Below are positions 8,244-16,654 of a DNA stretch of 29,078 nt, piece after piece. This DNA is from Magnetominusculus dajiuhuensis (lineage in GTDB: Bacteria > Nitrospirota > Thermodesulfovibrionia > Thermodesulfovibrionales > Magnetobacteriaceae). A program made the translations under genes and the position numbers. The DNA is taken from contig NZ_JBJUSG010000032.1 in the NCBI RefSeq assembly GCF_046044395.1, forward strand, positions 1 through 29,078. The letters are read 5' to 3'. A model generated the notes under the pieces. That model did no database searches and was not told where the DNA came from. It saw nothing but the letters and a program-made list of their open reading frames with translations. Within the stretch, counting starts at the first letter, position 1. Each line of letters begins with the position of its first letter.

Positions 8244-8273
8244 ATTATATCCTGTTATCACCTAATAACGCAA
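8244..8273 (-). promoter_or_regulatory. Promoter with embedded operator-like palindrome for the AIPR gene
   Basis: On the minus strand TTGCGT (8273-8268), an 18-nt spacer and a perfect TATAAT (8249-8244) precede the AIPR gene, leaving a leader of about ten bases that contains the ribosome site. Inside the spacer lies the palindrome GTTAT-N6-ATAAC (8254-8269), placed where a repressor would block RNA polymerase. Further upstream CGCCC/GGGCG (8274-8289) can form a small hairpin. Confidence 0.5.
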
Positions 8274-8351
8274 CGCCCCCGAAAGGGCGGAGGCGGGGAC
8301 AGAAAAGTGGCACAGGCAGTTTTTATGAGGAGGTTAAGCGCACCTTAGGCG

Positions 8352-9437
8352 ATGTCAACAGGGAAATTCTACAGATACACGTCCATCTTGGCGCTCATTG
8401 GCGTGTTTGGGTTTTTGAGTTTTCACGTGATGGAGCCGTTTCTTCCGGCTATCGCGTGGGCCGTCGTGCTTGGCATAGTGTTTTACCCACTGTTTGCGTT
8501 TATCAGCAAATACGCCAGATGGAGGCACGCGGCATCGGCGTTGACTACCATTATTATCTTATTTATAATCATAATGCCGTCTTTTTATATCTCTACTCAA
8601 CTGGCAAAGGAAGTAAAACACCTGATTCAGTATACCCAGGACAAGCAGTTTACAGAGCTGATGGACTTCTCACATTACCGGCCCGTGAACTGGCTCCTTG
8701 AGCATCTGCGCCGTGAGGGTGTACCAGTTGATTACGGGGCGTTGCTGACAGAGAATTTCTCTGAAATCAGTAAAAACGTCATGCCAAAACTGACGTACGG
8801 CATGAAAAATATCCTTGATATAGCGACGACTTTTGCGCTGATGATGTTTACGCTTTTTTTTATTTTTGCGGACGGCCCGGCGTTCATAGATAAAATCAGG
8901 AATATGCTCCCATTTTCTGAAGGGCAAAAAGACCGTATGGCAAAGGACATAAAGGACATGGTGGTTACGGCAATTTATGGCGGGCTGGCGGCAGGATTAG
9001 CGCAGGGGATTCTCTCAGGCATTACATTTTATCTGTTAGACCTCTGGTCTCCGGTGCTCCTTGGGGCGTTGACAGGGTTGATGTCCTTCGTCCCGCTGAT
9101 GGGTGCCGTATCGGTATGGGCAGCGGTAGATGCGGTGTTGTTCTTAACAGGTTCGTATAATGAGGCCATTATATTGCTTTTTGTAGGGGTGGTGGTTACA
9201 ACTGCGATAGACAATGTCCTGAGGCCGGTTATCATCAGAGGACGCACTAATGTTCCTATTCTGATAGTGTTTTTTACGATTATCGGCGGGATTAACTTCT
9301 TTGGTTTCATAGGAATTGTCATGGGGCCGCTCGTATTTGTGCTGTTTGTCTCGCTTATTGATATATTTATGACGTTTGAAGAGGCCGCTGGTATTCTACG
9401 GGAACTTCCAGATGAGGTTGCCAAATATGGTAAATAA
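8352..9437 (+). CDS. AI-2E family (PerM/TqsA/YdiK-type) membrane protein
   Basis: A 361-residue integral membrane protein of the AI-2E superfamily. Some members export autoinducer-2 (TqsA); others are Na+/H+ antiporters or of unknown substrate. It has paired N-terminal hydrophobic helices (about 8-60), a polar central region (about 75-150), and a helix-rich C-terminal half containing GGLAAGLAQGILSGI and the family signature DNVLRPVIIRGRTNVP (about 288-303), then a Gly-rich helix. The ATG start has no close Shine-Dalgarno; a GAGGAGG lies about 18 bases upstream. The next gene is a tandem paralogue that overlaps its 3' end by 11 bp. The substrate cannot be told from sequence. Confidence 0.88.
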   Translation: MSTGKFYRYTSILALIGVFGFLSFHVMEPFLPAIAWAVVLGIVFYPLFAFISKYARWRHAASALTTIIILFIIIMPSFYISTQLAKEVKHLIQYTQDKQFTELMDFSHYRPVNWLLEHLRREGVPVDYGALLTENFSEISKNVMPKLTYGMKNILDIATTFALMMFTLFFIFADGPAFIDKIRNMLPFSEGQKDRMAKDIKDMVVTAIYGGLAAGLAQGILSGITFYLLDLWSPVLLGALTGLMSFVPLMGAVSVWAAVDAVLFLTGSYNEAIILLFVGVVVTTAIDNVLRPVIIRGRTNVPILIVFFTIIGGINFFGFIGIVMGPLVFVLFVSLIDIFMTFEEAAGILRELPDEVAKYGK

Positions 9438-10512
9438 ATCAATCGCAAACAACAAGTTCTACGTAATAACCCTGTTGATGCTGTTGCTGATTTTTGGGTT
9501 TCTCATGTTTAACGTCATCAGTCCTTTCCTCAGCCCGATTGCGTGGGCGGTGGTGCTTGGGATTGTGTTTTATCCGGTTTACCAGTTTATATGCAGATAC
9601 ATGGCGTGGAAAAATATCGCCTCTTTAACAACCGTTTTGATTATCGTGTTTATCATTATCGGGCCTTTTTCTTACATACTAATATTAATGGGAAAGGAAC
9701 TGCTCAGCCTTATTCAGTACGTGGAGACGGGTGCGTTAGGCCACCAATACACCGATTCATTGCTGTCTATGGCACCGCTAAAGTGGCTTGATGAGCGGGT
9801 ACACATATATAAGTATATAGGGACGGAGGAAGTCAAAAGAAAGATTTTAGACAATATATCAAACTTTGCCCAAAGCGTTTTGCCGCGGCTGACCATAGGC
9901 GTAAGGAATCTGCTCGGAGTCGTCGTTGATTTCGCGTTGATGGTGATTACGCTTTATTTTTTCTTCCTTGACGGGCCGGCCTTTATGAAAAAGGTGAGGG
10001 ACTACCTGCCCTTTTCCGATGCTCACAAGGACAGGCTTATAAGCCAGACGAAGGATATGGTGGTCTCGGCGATTTACGGCGGGATGGCCGTGGCGTTGTC
10101 ACAGGGGGTAGCGGCCGGACTGGTGTTTTATTTCCTTGGCGTGGGGGCGCCTCTGCTGCTTGGGGCGGCAACTTATCTCATGTCCTTTATCCCTTTTGGT
10201 GCGGTGATAATATGGGGAGGGGTTGATATATTTTTATTTTTAAAAGAATCGTATGCCGAGGGGATTATACTGTTGATACTCGGTATCTTTGGCATAAGCA
10301 TGATAGACAATATCCTCAGGCCCATCATAGTGAGCGGCAGGACGAAGATTTCGTTTTTATTGATATTTTTCACCGTTATCGGGGGGCTTGGGTATTTCGG
10401 CCTCATCGGCCTGATTCTTGGCCCGCTTGTGGTGGTTATCTTTTTATCGTTATTTGATATCTTCAGGACAATTGATGATGAGCAGGACAGCGACGACTGC
10501 GCGGGGGGATAG
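9427..10512 (+). CDS. AI-2E family membrane protein, tandem paralogue
   Basis: This second AI-2E protein has 361 residues from the chosen ATG, the same length as the upstream paralogue. The ATG at 9427 is preceded by GAGG at 9414-9417, nine bases away; upstream in-frame starts lack this and would extend the overlap. It shares the N-terminal helix pair with the phrase SPIAWAVVLGIVFYPVY, the central soluble part, GGMAVALSQGVAAGL and the signature DNILRPIIVSGRTKIS. The two genes clearly arose by duplication, but the polar central parts differ, so they may form a heteromer or carry different cargo. The last 38 bp overlap the solute-binding lipoprotein gene, indicating translational coupling. Confidence 0.88.
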   Translation: MVNKSIANNKFYVITLLMLLLIFGFLMFNVISPFLSPIAWAVVLGIVFYPVYQFICRYMAWKNIASLTTVLIIVFIIIGPFSYILILMGKELLSLIQYVETGALGHQYTDSLLSMAPLKWLDERVHIYKYIGTEEVKRKILDNISNFAQSVLPRLTIGVRNLLGVVVDFALMVITLYFFFLDGPAFMKKVRDYLPFSDAHKDRLISQTKDMVVSAIYGGMAVALSQGVAAGLVFYFLGVGAPLLLGAATYLMSFIPFGAVIIWGGVDIFLFLKESYAEGIILLILGIFGISMIDNILRPIIVSGRTKISFLLIFFTVIGGLGYFGLIGLILGPLVVVIFLSLFDIFRTIDDEQDSDDCAGG

Positions 10513-12076
10513 CCGCTACCCTGCCCTCATCGCGGCGGCAGTGGTGGCGCTTGCCATCATATGCTCGTGCAGTACCAAAAGCGGCACGTTAGACGGCTAT
10601 GTCTGCATTCGGTTGAGCGCGAATCCTACGACCCTTGACCCTGCCTTCATTGTGGATGTGCAGGGCGGTGCAATAGCGGCAAAGATTTATAACGGCCTCA
10701 TCAGGCTTGACGCGGATATGAATGTTGTCCCCGATATCGCTGAAAGTTGGCAGATTAGTCCCGACCTGAGGACATACACGTTTAAGCTGAGGCGCGACAT
10801 AAAATTTCATAACGGCAAACCGCTTACCGCCACCGACGCCGCCTACTCCCTCACACGTGTTCTCTCTGCCGAAACCAACTCCCCCAACGCGTGGGTGCTG
10901 AGGAATGTGGACGGCGCAGAGGATTTCTTAAAGGGTAAAAGTGGTTCGCTCACCGGCGTCACCGTCGCCGACAACTATACTATTGAGATAACCCTCAGAC
11001 AACCGTTTGAGCCGTTTTTAAAGCTCCTCTCAATGCCGGCGGCATACATAGTCCCCACCCCCGCGCCCGGTGAGACAGGCGGCCTATCGCGTATCGTCGG
11101 CACAGGCCCGTTTATTGTTGACAAGTGGGAGCCGGACAGGGAGATAGTCCTCAGAAAAAACGACGAATACTTCGATTCCCCCGCCAGGGTAAAAGGTATT
11201 TATTACAAGATAATCCCCGAAGACCTCACGGCTGTGACTGAGTTCATGCTTGGCAATGTTGATGTCTTTGAGGTAACGGCCTCCGCCTTTTCCATGTTTA
11301 CGAAGGATAAGAAATATCGGGCAATGCTGCGTGAAGGCCCCGGCCTGAACGTCTATTACCTTGGGTTTAACACATCAAGGCCGCCGTTTGATAATCCGCT
11401 TCTGCGCAGGGCAATTGCCCACGCCATAGACAGGCGCAAAATTCTGGAGACTTATTTCCAGAACAGGGGAAGCCTTGCCGTATCCCCCGTACCCAACGCC
11501 CTGAAAAAATACACTCTGGCTGACAGTTACCCGTTTGACAGGGAAAAGGCGAAGGCGCTGCTTAGGGAATCCCATTACAGCCCGTCAACGAAATTACGTT
11601 TCTATGTTACCGCGGCACAGGAATCGGTTGATATAGCCGAGATAATCGTATCCTATTTAAAGGACGCCGGTATAGAGGCAGAGATAAGAACCCTTGAGTG
11701 GAGCGCCTATAAGTCGGCGATAAATAACGGTGATACCGACATGTTCTGGCTCGGCTGGATAGCGGACTACCCTGACGCCGAGAATTTCCTGTACCCGCTT
11801 TACCACTCGTCCAACTTTGGGGCGGGGGGCAATCGCACACGATATACAAACGCCGAAGTTGATAAATTAATCGAAACAGGAAGAAAGACGGCAAACGATA
11901 CCGAAAGAGAACAACTATATAAAACTGCCGAGGAGCAAATACTAAGAGACGCCCCCGCGGTGTACTTCTGGCAAAACCGCGGGTTCACCGCCGTAGCGCC
12001 CCGCATAAAGAACTTCCGCGTCTATCCGATATATAACATAGACAAGGGGAATCTGATGGAAATACAAGCGCCCTAG
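10475..12076 (+). CDS. Family 5 extracellular solute-binding lipoprotein (peptide/nickel ABC type)
   Basis: About 533 residues, the usual size for DppA/OppA-type receptors. The N-terminus has a hydrophobic signal (ALIAAAVVALAII) followed by cysteines 30 and 32, so it is a likely lipoprotein, although the lipobox is not perfect. Family features include NPTTLDPAF near residue 50, NGLIRLDADMNVVPDIAESW, the TYTFKLRRDIKFHNGKPLTA block, GTGPFIVDKWEPDREI, and RRAIAHAIDRRKI around 310-322. It probably delivers peptides or related solutes to an ABC importer, but no permease or ATPase is next to it. Start: ATG with AGGA seven bases upstream, inside the end of the preceding gene. An upstream frame extension to 10418 would disrupt the signal peptide. 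Confidence 0.9.
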   Translation: MMSRTATTARGDSRYPALIAAAVVALAIICSCSTKSGTLDGYVCIRLSANPTTLDPAFIVDVQGGAIAAKIYNGLIRLDADMNVVPDIAESWQISPDLRTYTFKLRRDIKFHNGKPLTATDAAYSLTRVLSAETNSPNAWVLRNVDGAEDFLKGKSGSLTGVTVADNYTIEITLRQPFEPFLKLLSMPAAYIVPTPAPGETGGLSRIVGTGPFIVDKWEPDREIVLRKNDEYFDSPARVKGIYYKIIPEDLTAVTEFMLGNVDVFEVTASAFSMFTKDKKYRAMLREGPGLNVYYLGFNTSRPPFDNPLLRRAIAHAIDRRKILETYFQNRGSLAVSPVPNALKKYTLADSYPFDREKAKALLRESHYSPSTKLRFYVTAAQESVDIAEIIVSYLKDAGIEAEIRTLEWSAYKSAINNGDTDMFWLGWIADYPDAENFLYPLYHSSNFGAGGNRTRYTNAEVDKLIETGRKTANDTEREQLYKTAEEQILRDAPAVYFWQNRGFTAVAPRIKNFRVYPIYNIDKGNLMEIQAP

Positions 12077-12085
12077 TTTTTCTTA

Positions 12086-12114
12086 TTTACTATAATAGCG
12101 GTTGTTGCTATAAT
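12086..12114 (+). promoter_or_regulatory. Candidate sigma-70 promoter for the signalling cluster
   Basis: A perfect TATAAT (12109-12114) follows TTTACT (12086-12091) by 17 nt. A second TATAAT at 12091-12096 gives a repeated CTATAATA. Transcription would start near 12121, about 35 bases before the GTG of the small secreted protein. Confidence 0.5.
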
Positions 12115-12155
12115 AAGTGCTGTCTGATATAACAATTTATGTCCGGGGGGTGGCA

Positions 12156-12446
12156 GTGAGGATAAAAGCAATACTTATCGCAGCGGTCTGGGTTGTTTTA
12201 CTGTTATCGGCTGCTTATGCCGACAGGTCAATGCCCATACCGGGTGGCAGGGGATATGTCCTGTGCAAGGATTCGTATATTGTGCGTAATCAAAACAATG
12301 AAGTGACTCAGTGCGCCCTTGCGGCGCCTCTTACGTATGATGTATATGGAGGGACAGAGGTATGTCCTGAATTCGCCGTAGTCAAGTTTGATTATAGAGG
12401 CCATGTTGCAAGCTGCGCATCTGGCGGGAAAAAGAGCAAACGTTGA
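12156..12446 (+). CDS. Small exported cysteine-containing protein, function unknown
   Basis: About 96 residues from a GTG preceded by a GGGGGG ribosome site. An N-terminal signal peptide (RIKAILIAAVWVVLLLSAAYA, cleavage after AYA) leads to a mature part of about 73 residues with cysteines in YVLCKDS, TQCALA, EVCPEF and VASCAS. This even set could form two disulfides in the periplasm. The C-terminal end is Lys/Arg-rich. I do not recognise the family. It starts a small cluster with a diguanylate cyclase and a MORN protein, and its 3' end is only 22 bp from the preferred start of the cyclase. Confidence 0.6.
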   Translation: MRIKAILIAAVWVVLLLSAAYADRSMPIPGGRGYVLCKDSYIVRNQNNEVTQCALAAPLTYDVYGGTEVCPEFAVVKFDYRGHVASCASGGKKSKR

Positions 12447-12468
12447 GCATCTGAATTGGGGGTTTAGC

Positions 12469-13572
12469 TTGGGATTGTTCTTCAGGAAAAAAGACCGCGA
12501 CGATGAGCAGACATTGAAAGAGCTTCTGGAAAAGCTCGGCGAGTGTGCTGAGCAGAGCAAGTTCTACATGTCCGGCATCAAGGCCCTGCTGGTGTTGATG
12601 AAGGATTTTTCTTTCGATATCAAAGAACTCAACGCCGATGCCTTTAAAAGACAGATGGACAGTCTGAGTCAGGAATTCTCAAACACCAACAAAATAAAGA
12701 AGCTGGAAAAGGCCTTCGACAAAGGCAAAGACACGATAATAAACTATATCAATGACAAGAGGGACTATTTAAGGGAAAGGGAAGACGAATTCAGAAACAT
12801 TATAGACCTCCTTACGAGGGGCATTTCGGTAATCAACGACGAAAACACTGAGTTTAACCGAAAGATCTATGACAAGAGCATTGCCATAGCCAATATTACG
12901 CTCCTCGACGATATAAAAAAAATCAGGGACAGCATAAAACTTGAAGTAGAATATATGCAGACGACCATAAAAGAGAAACAGACCTCCGGCGAAAAACAGA
13001 TAGAGGCTCTCACAAAGGAGGTACAATCCCTTCGATGTGACCTCGAAAAGGCCCAAACCGCCTCAATGACCGACGGCCTGACAGGGGCGTTTAATCGCAT
13101 GGCTATGGACAATTACCTGGAGAGGCTCGTTGACAGGAGTGTTGTCTCAGACGCCCCATTTGCGCTGTTGATGATAGATGTGGATAATTTCAAGAAAATC
13201 AACGATTTCTACGGCCACCAAATAGGTGACAGCGTCCTTATGGCGCTGATAAGCCAGTGCAAGGAGCTGATCAGAAAAGAGGACTTTTTGGCCAGATACG
13301 GTGGCGAGGAGTTCATGCTGATACTGCCGAACGCGTCGCTCAAAAATGCCATAAAAAAAGGAAGCGAGATATGCCGTGCGGTAGAGTTGTCATGCTATTT
13401 GCTTGGCGAAAAATATGCTGACGAAAAACTGTCCTTTACCATCAGCATAGGGATAAGCACATTTCAGAAGGGCGATACGGTGAAGACTGTCACCGAACGG
13501 GCGGATAAGGCCCTTTACTTAGCAAAAACAACAGGGAAAAACAGGGTAGTCACAGAAAAGGAACTACTATGA
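12469..13572 (+). CDS. Diguanylate cyclase (GGDEF), cytoplasmic with coiled-coil N-terminus
   Basis: The protein makes cyclic di-GMP from two GTP. It has about 367 residues from a TTG that has GGGGG six bases upstream; an ATG at 12403 in the same frame is an alternative but overlaps the previous gene. Residues 1-195 are charged and helical, likely a coiled-coil or signal-receiving region, with no membrane segment. The GGDEF domain begins at TDGLTGAFNR (about 201-210), continues through MIDVDNFKKINDFYGHQIGD, and has the active site GGEEF at about 278-282. RKED five residues before it is a complete I-site, so product inhibition is expected. The C-terminal half carries SFTISIGIS and ADKALYLAKTTGKNR. 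The input signal is unknown. Confidence 0.93.
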   Translation: MGLFFRKKDRDDEQTLKELLEKLGECAEQSKFYMSGIKALLVLMKDFSFDIKELNADAFKRQMDSLSQEFSNTNKIKKLEKAFDKGKDTIINYINDKRDYLREREDEFRNIIDLLTRGISVINDENTEFNRKIYDKSIAIANITLLDDIKKIRDSIKLEVEYMQTTIKEKQTSGEKQIEALTKEVQSLRCDLEKAQTASMTDGLTGAFNRMAMDNYLERLVDRSVVSDAPFALLMIDVDNFKKINDFYGHQIGDSVLMALISQCKELIRKEDFLARYGGEEFMLILPNASLKNAIKKGSEICRAVELSCYLLGEKYADEKLSFTISIGISTFQKGDTVKTVTERADKALYLAKTTGKNRVVTEKELL

Positions 13573-13588
13573 GGAGGAGTGCCTGACG

Positions 13589-14296
13589 ATGGGAGCGCGT
13601 TTTGTGAATGTGGTGGTGGCCTTAGTTATGATATGTTGCCTTGGCGCTGCGGCGGTGGCGGTGGCGGACTGTATCTCAGGGGATTGCAGAAATGGCCGGG
13701 GCGTGTATGTCTTGCCTGACGGCGGCAAGTACGAAGGACAATTCAGGGACGCGAAAATGACAGGCACTGCCACAATAACGTGGCCGGATGGGAGCAAATA
13801 TACCGGCAGTGTAAAGGATTCCCCAAATGAAATTAAAAAGGACGGCACGGGTACGTTTCTATTTCCCGACGGCAAGAAATATGAGGGCGAATATAAAGAC
13901 GACAAGATGACTGGAAACGGGATTTTCACATGGCCGGACAGCTCCAGATACGAGGGCGCGCTCTCCGATGGAAAATTCGTAAAAGGCGTTTTCACATGGC
14001 CTGACGGTAGCAGATATGAAGGACAGTTCAAAGACGACAAGCCAAACGGTTTCGGTACCATGTACACACCTGACGGCCTCGCATACTCAGGGGAGTTCAA
14101 AAACGGTAAGAAAGATGGAAACGGTACGCTGACCTATAAAGACGGCTCGACATACATGGGAAAGTTCAGAGATGATAAGAAAAACGGCCATGGCGTTATG
14201 GCCTATCCAGACGGCCAAAAGAAAGAACTCCTGTGGGAAGACGACAAACCCTTAAAACCCGGACAGACTCAATCTCGCCCTGCACAATCCAGATAG
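13589..14296 (+). CDS. Exported MORN-repeat protein
   Basis: 235 residues. A signal peptide (residues 1-26, NVVVALVMICCLGAAAVAVA) is followed by a short cysteine pair (CISGDC) and about seven MORN repeats with the YxGxF/Y core: YEGQF, YTGSV, YEGEY, YEGAL, YEGQF, YSGEF and YMGKF, spaced about 23 residues apart. MORN repeats form beta-hairpin rods that act as scaffolds or contact membranes. GAGGAGGAG overlaps the stop codon of the cyclase gene nine bases upstream, so the two are translated from one transcript. No enzymatic domain is present. A periplasmic or surface scaffold is the likely role, inferred from the signal peptide. Confidence 0.85.
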   Translation: MGARFVNVVVALVMICCLGAAAVAVADCISGDCRNGRGVYVLPDGGKYEGQFRDAKMTGTATITWPDGSKYTGSVKDSPNEIKKDGTGTFLFPDGKKYEGEYKDDKMTGNGIFTWPDSSRYEGALSDGKFVKGVFTWPDGSRYEGQFKDDKPNGFGTMYTPDGLAYSGEFKNGKKDGNGTLTYKDGSTYMGKFRDDKKNGHGVMAYPDGQKKELLWEDDKPLKPGQTQSRPAQSR

Positions 14297-14391
14297 CGTC
14301 ACCATGTATGGCACGTTTTTCCTCAGGGCAATAGCATTTGAAAAATAAAACTGAAGATACCTATGCAATCATTTCGGCTTTGTCCCTTTCC

Positions 14392-14491
14392 GTCATTCCG
14401 GCTTGTCTGGAATCTTCCCTTTAGTGGGAGTTTCATGATGATTGTGCATATTCTGAGGCATTAGGACAGATTCCAGACAAGCCGGAATGAC
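14392..14491. repeat. Inverted-repeat element (REP/MITE-like) in the 317-bp gap before rplI
   Basis: Two perfect 23-bp inverted arms lie at 14392-14414 and 14469-14491, beginning GTCATTCCGGCTTG and ending with the complement CAAGCCGGAATGAC, with a 54-nt loop. This sequence style (GTCATTCCGGnnTG...GGAATC) is a well-known dispersed palindromic repeat in several bacterial phyla. It encodes nothing visible. It lies between the MORN gene and the rplI promoter and could also act as a transcript-end hairpin. The rest of 14297-14613 shows only the rplI promoter and ribosome site. Confidence 0.75.
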
Positions 14492-14540
14492 AAGAATAAG
14501 GGAGGCAATTTCAAATGCGTTTGCCCTGTTTTTATTCCCC

Positions 14541-14571
14541 TTGATAAAAAACTTATCCATTATGCTATACT
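14541..14571 (+). promoter_or_regulatory. Candidate promoter for rplI-dnaB
   Basis: TTGATA (14541-14546) and TATACT (14566-14571) are separated by 19 nt. AGGAG at 14601-14605 serves the rplI ATG eight bases later. The spacer is slightly long but both hexamers are close to consensus. Confidence 0.5.
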
Positions 14572-14613
14572 ACACCAAATAATCTGGAAGTTTAAAATAA
14601 AGGAGTACTTATA

Positions 14614-15066
14614 ATGAAGTTAACGAAGGTTATTCTCAAAGAGGAAGTTGCCAACCTCGGTGACATGGGGGCGATTGTTAATGTTGCAAGGGGATATGCG
14701 AGAAACTATCTCCTGCCAAAGAATCTGGCCGTCGAGGCAAATACCCGCAATCTGAAGATGCTGGAGCATGAGAAGCGGATAATCGCCGAGAAGCTGAAAA
14801 AACTTAAAGTGAGCGCCGACACTATGGCGGCGAGGCTGTCTTCTCAGAGGCTCATGCTCACTGCAAAGGCCGGCGAAGAGGGTAAGCTCTTCGGCTCTAT
14901 TACGACAAAGGACATTGCCGAGGCCCTGTCGGCGTTGGGCTTTGACATTGACAAGAGGAAAATCCTCCTCGATACGCATATCAAGAGGACCGGGGAACAC
15001 GCGGTCAAAATTAAGATCCATCCACAGGTACACGCCCAGATAATCGTAGAAGTTACGGCAGGCTAG
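14614..15066 (+). CDS. rplI: 50S ribosomal protein L9
   Basis: The 150-residue protein matches L9 over its full length. The N-terminal 23S-rRNA-binding domain has MKLTKVILKEEVANLG and GYARNYLLPKNLAVEA, followed by the long connecting helix (about 45-75) and the C-terminal RNA-binding domain with GKLFGSITTKDIAEAL and KIHPQVHAQIIVEV. L9 binds near the L1 stalk and helps maintain reading frame. It starts with a good AGGAG site and its own promoter. The usual partners rpsF and rpsR are not upstream here, but dnaB follows, a conserved order in many bacteria. Confidence 0.97.
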   Translation: MKLTKVILKEEVANLGDMGAIVNVARGYARNYLLPKNLAVEANTRNLKMLEHEKRIIAEKLKKLKVSADTMAARLSSQRLMLTAKAGEEGKLFGSITTKDIAEALSALGFDIDKRKILLDTHIKRTGEHAVKIKIHPQVHAQIIVEVTAG

Positions 15067-15231
15067 GGCGTTTCCCTGATGGAAGGTGCCTTCTCAGAGT
15101 CGGGTGGCCTTGGGGCTATTAGACTGGGGGCCGTTAGTTTGGGGGCGGGATAACTCGCCTGAACGCGGGGGGCTGCGCATTCCCCGTCGGGTCGGGTTGC
15201 GATAAAGACATGGCAGAGGCGTAAGACAGAC

Positions 15232-16599
15232 ATGGTGGAATATGCCGTAGATAAGCTCCCCCCTCAGAACATTGACGCCGAGCAGTTTGTCCTCGGCGCG
15301 ATACTCCTTGAAAACGAGGCCCTCTATAAGGCCATTGAGGTAATTACCCCCGATGATTTTTATAAAGAATCTCACAGGTGTATCTTCGCCGCCATGCTCA
15401 GCCTTCTTGACAAGAGCGAACCAATTGATATAATCACACTGGCAGACCAACTGAGAAAACAAGACAATATTGAAAAAATCGGCGGCGTCTCATATCTTTC
15501 AACGGTAGTAAATTCTGTTCCCACGGCCGCAAACATCGCCTTTCATTGCAAGATAATCAGAGAGAAGGCCATCCTTAGAGGACTTATAGGGGCCTCAACG
15601 AGCATCATCGCAAATATATACGAAGAGAGCGGCGACGCCGACGAGCAGATGGACTTTGCCGAAAGGACTATCTTTGCCTTGTCAGAACAGCGAATGCGCC
15701 GTCCATTTGCGAAACTTGATGAGATTGTAAAGGAAAGCCTCAAGATGATAGAGACCCTTTACGACAAAAAGGAGGCCATCACCGGCGTGGCGTCGGGTTT
15801 TAAAGACCTTGACGAGCTGACAACAGGATTTCAGCAGGGAGATTTGATAATCATAGGCGGGCGACCTTCAATGGGAAAGACCGCCTTGTGTCTCAACATC
15901 GCCCAGCATGTAGGCATTAAGGTTAAAGAACCTGTGGCCATATTCAGCCTCGAAATGTCGAAGAGGCAATTGGCCCTGAGAATGTTGTGTTCAGAGGCGA
16001 TGGTAGATTCAAACAGGGTGAGAAAGGGGTTTCTTCGTCAGGAGGACTGGCCACGGCTGACCTCCGCCGCCGGAAGGCTGGCCGAGGCACCGATTTATAT
16101 TGACGACGCCTCTGACATAGGGGTGCTTGAGATGAGGTCAAAGTCGCGGCGGCTAAAGATGGAACACGGTCTCGGCATGGTAATCGTAGATTACCTGCAG
16201 CTTGTGCGAGGGCGTTCGGGTGTGGAGCGGCGCGAGCAGGAGATCTCAGAAATATCCCGTTCTCTTAAAGGGCTTGCAAAGGAGCTTAACATCCCGGTCA
16301 TAGCCCTAAGCCAATTGAATCGCCTCGTGGAGCAGCGTCGCCCTCCGATTCCTACGATTGCGGATTTGAGAGAATCCGGAGCGATAGAGCAGGACGCCGA
16401 CGTCATATTGTTTTTATACAGAGACGAGGTTTATAATAGGGATGACCCTGCCTCTAAGGGCAAGGCGGAACTCCATGTCGCCAAGCAGAGAAACGGCCCG
16501 GCGGGGGTGAAGGTGAATCTCACTTTTTTATCAGAAATTACAAGGTTTATGGACTACACCGAAGGCGGCTATCAGGAAGAGGCCGACGAGGTCTTTTAA
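15232..16599 (+). CDS. dnaB: Replicative DNA helicase DnaB
   Basis: The 455-residue hexameric helicase unwinds DNA 5' to 3' at the replication fork. The N-terminal primase-interacting domain (about 8-110) begins PPQNIDAEQFVLGAIL. A linker runs to about 180, and the RecA-like domain follows with Walker A GGRPSMGKT (209-217), FSLEMSK (237-243), Walker B VIVDYLQL (316-323) and the H4-type region SQLNRLVEQR, with DLRESGAIEQDAD towards the C-terminus. Length is normal and no intein is present. The ATG has only a distant AGAGG, so initiation may depend on rplI translation 165 bp upstream. Nothing recognisable lies in the gap between rplI and dnaB. Confidence 0.97.
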   Translation: MVEYAVDKLPPQNIDAEQFVLGAILLENEALYKAIEVITPDDFYKESHRCIFAAMLSLLDKSEPIDIITLADQLRKQDNIEKIGGVSYLSTVVNSVPTAANIAFHCKIIREKAILRGLIGASTSIIANIYEESGDADEQMDFAERTIFALSEQRMRRPFAKLDEIVKESLKMIETLYDKKEAITGVASGFKDLDELTTGFQQGDLIIIGGRPSMGKTALCLNIAQHVGIKVKEPVAIFSLEMSKRQLALRMLCSEAMVDSNRVRKGFLRQEDWPRLTSAAGRLAEAPIYIDDASDIGVLEMRSKSRRLKMEHGLGMVIVDYLQLVRGRSGVERREQEISEISRSLKGLAKELNIPVIALSQLNRLVEQRRPPIPTIADLRESGAIEQDADVILFLYRDEVYNRDDPASKGKAELHVAKQRNGPAGVKVNLTFLSEITRFMDYTEGGYQEEADEVF

Positions 16600-16654
16600 T
16601 GCCTGGCGTGGATGGCCGGAGTTAGTGTGGCCGCAACTAATGGAGGTATCACAT

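Noticed and set aside
9029..9448. 139-codon minus-strand frame
   Set aside because: Antisense shadow of the hydrophobic AI-2E C-terminus.
13567..14100. 177-codon minus-strand frame
   Set aside because: It mirrors the MORN repeats on the opposite strand, where the repetitive codons keep several frames open.
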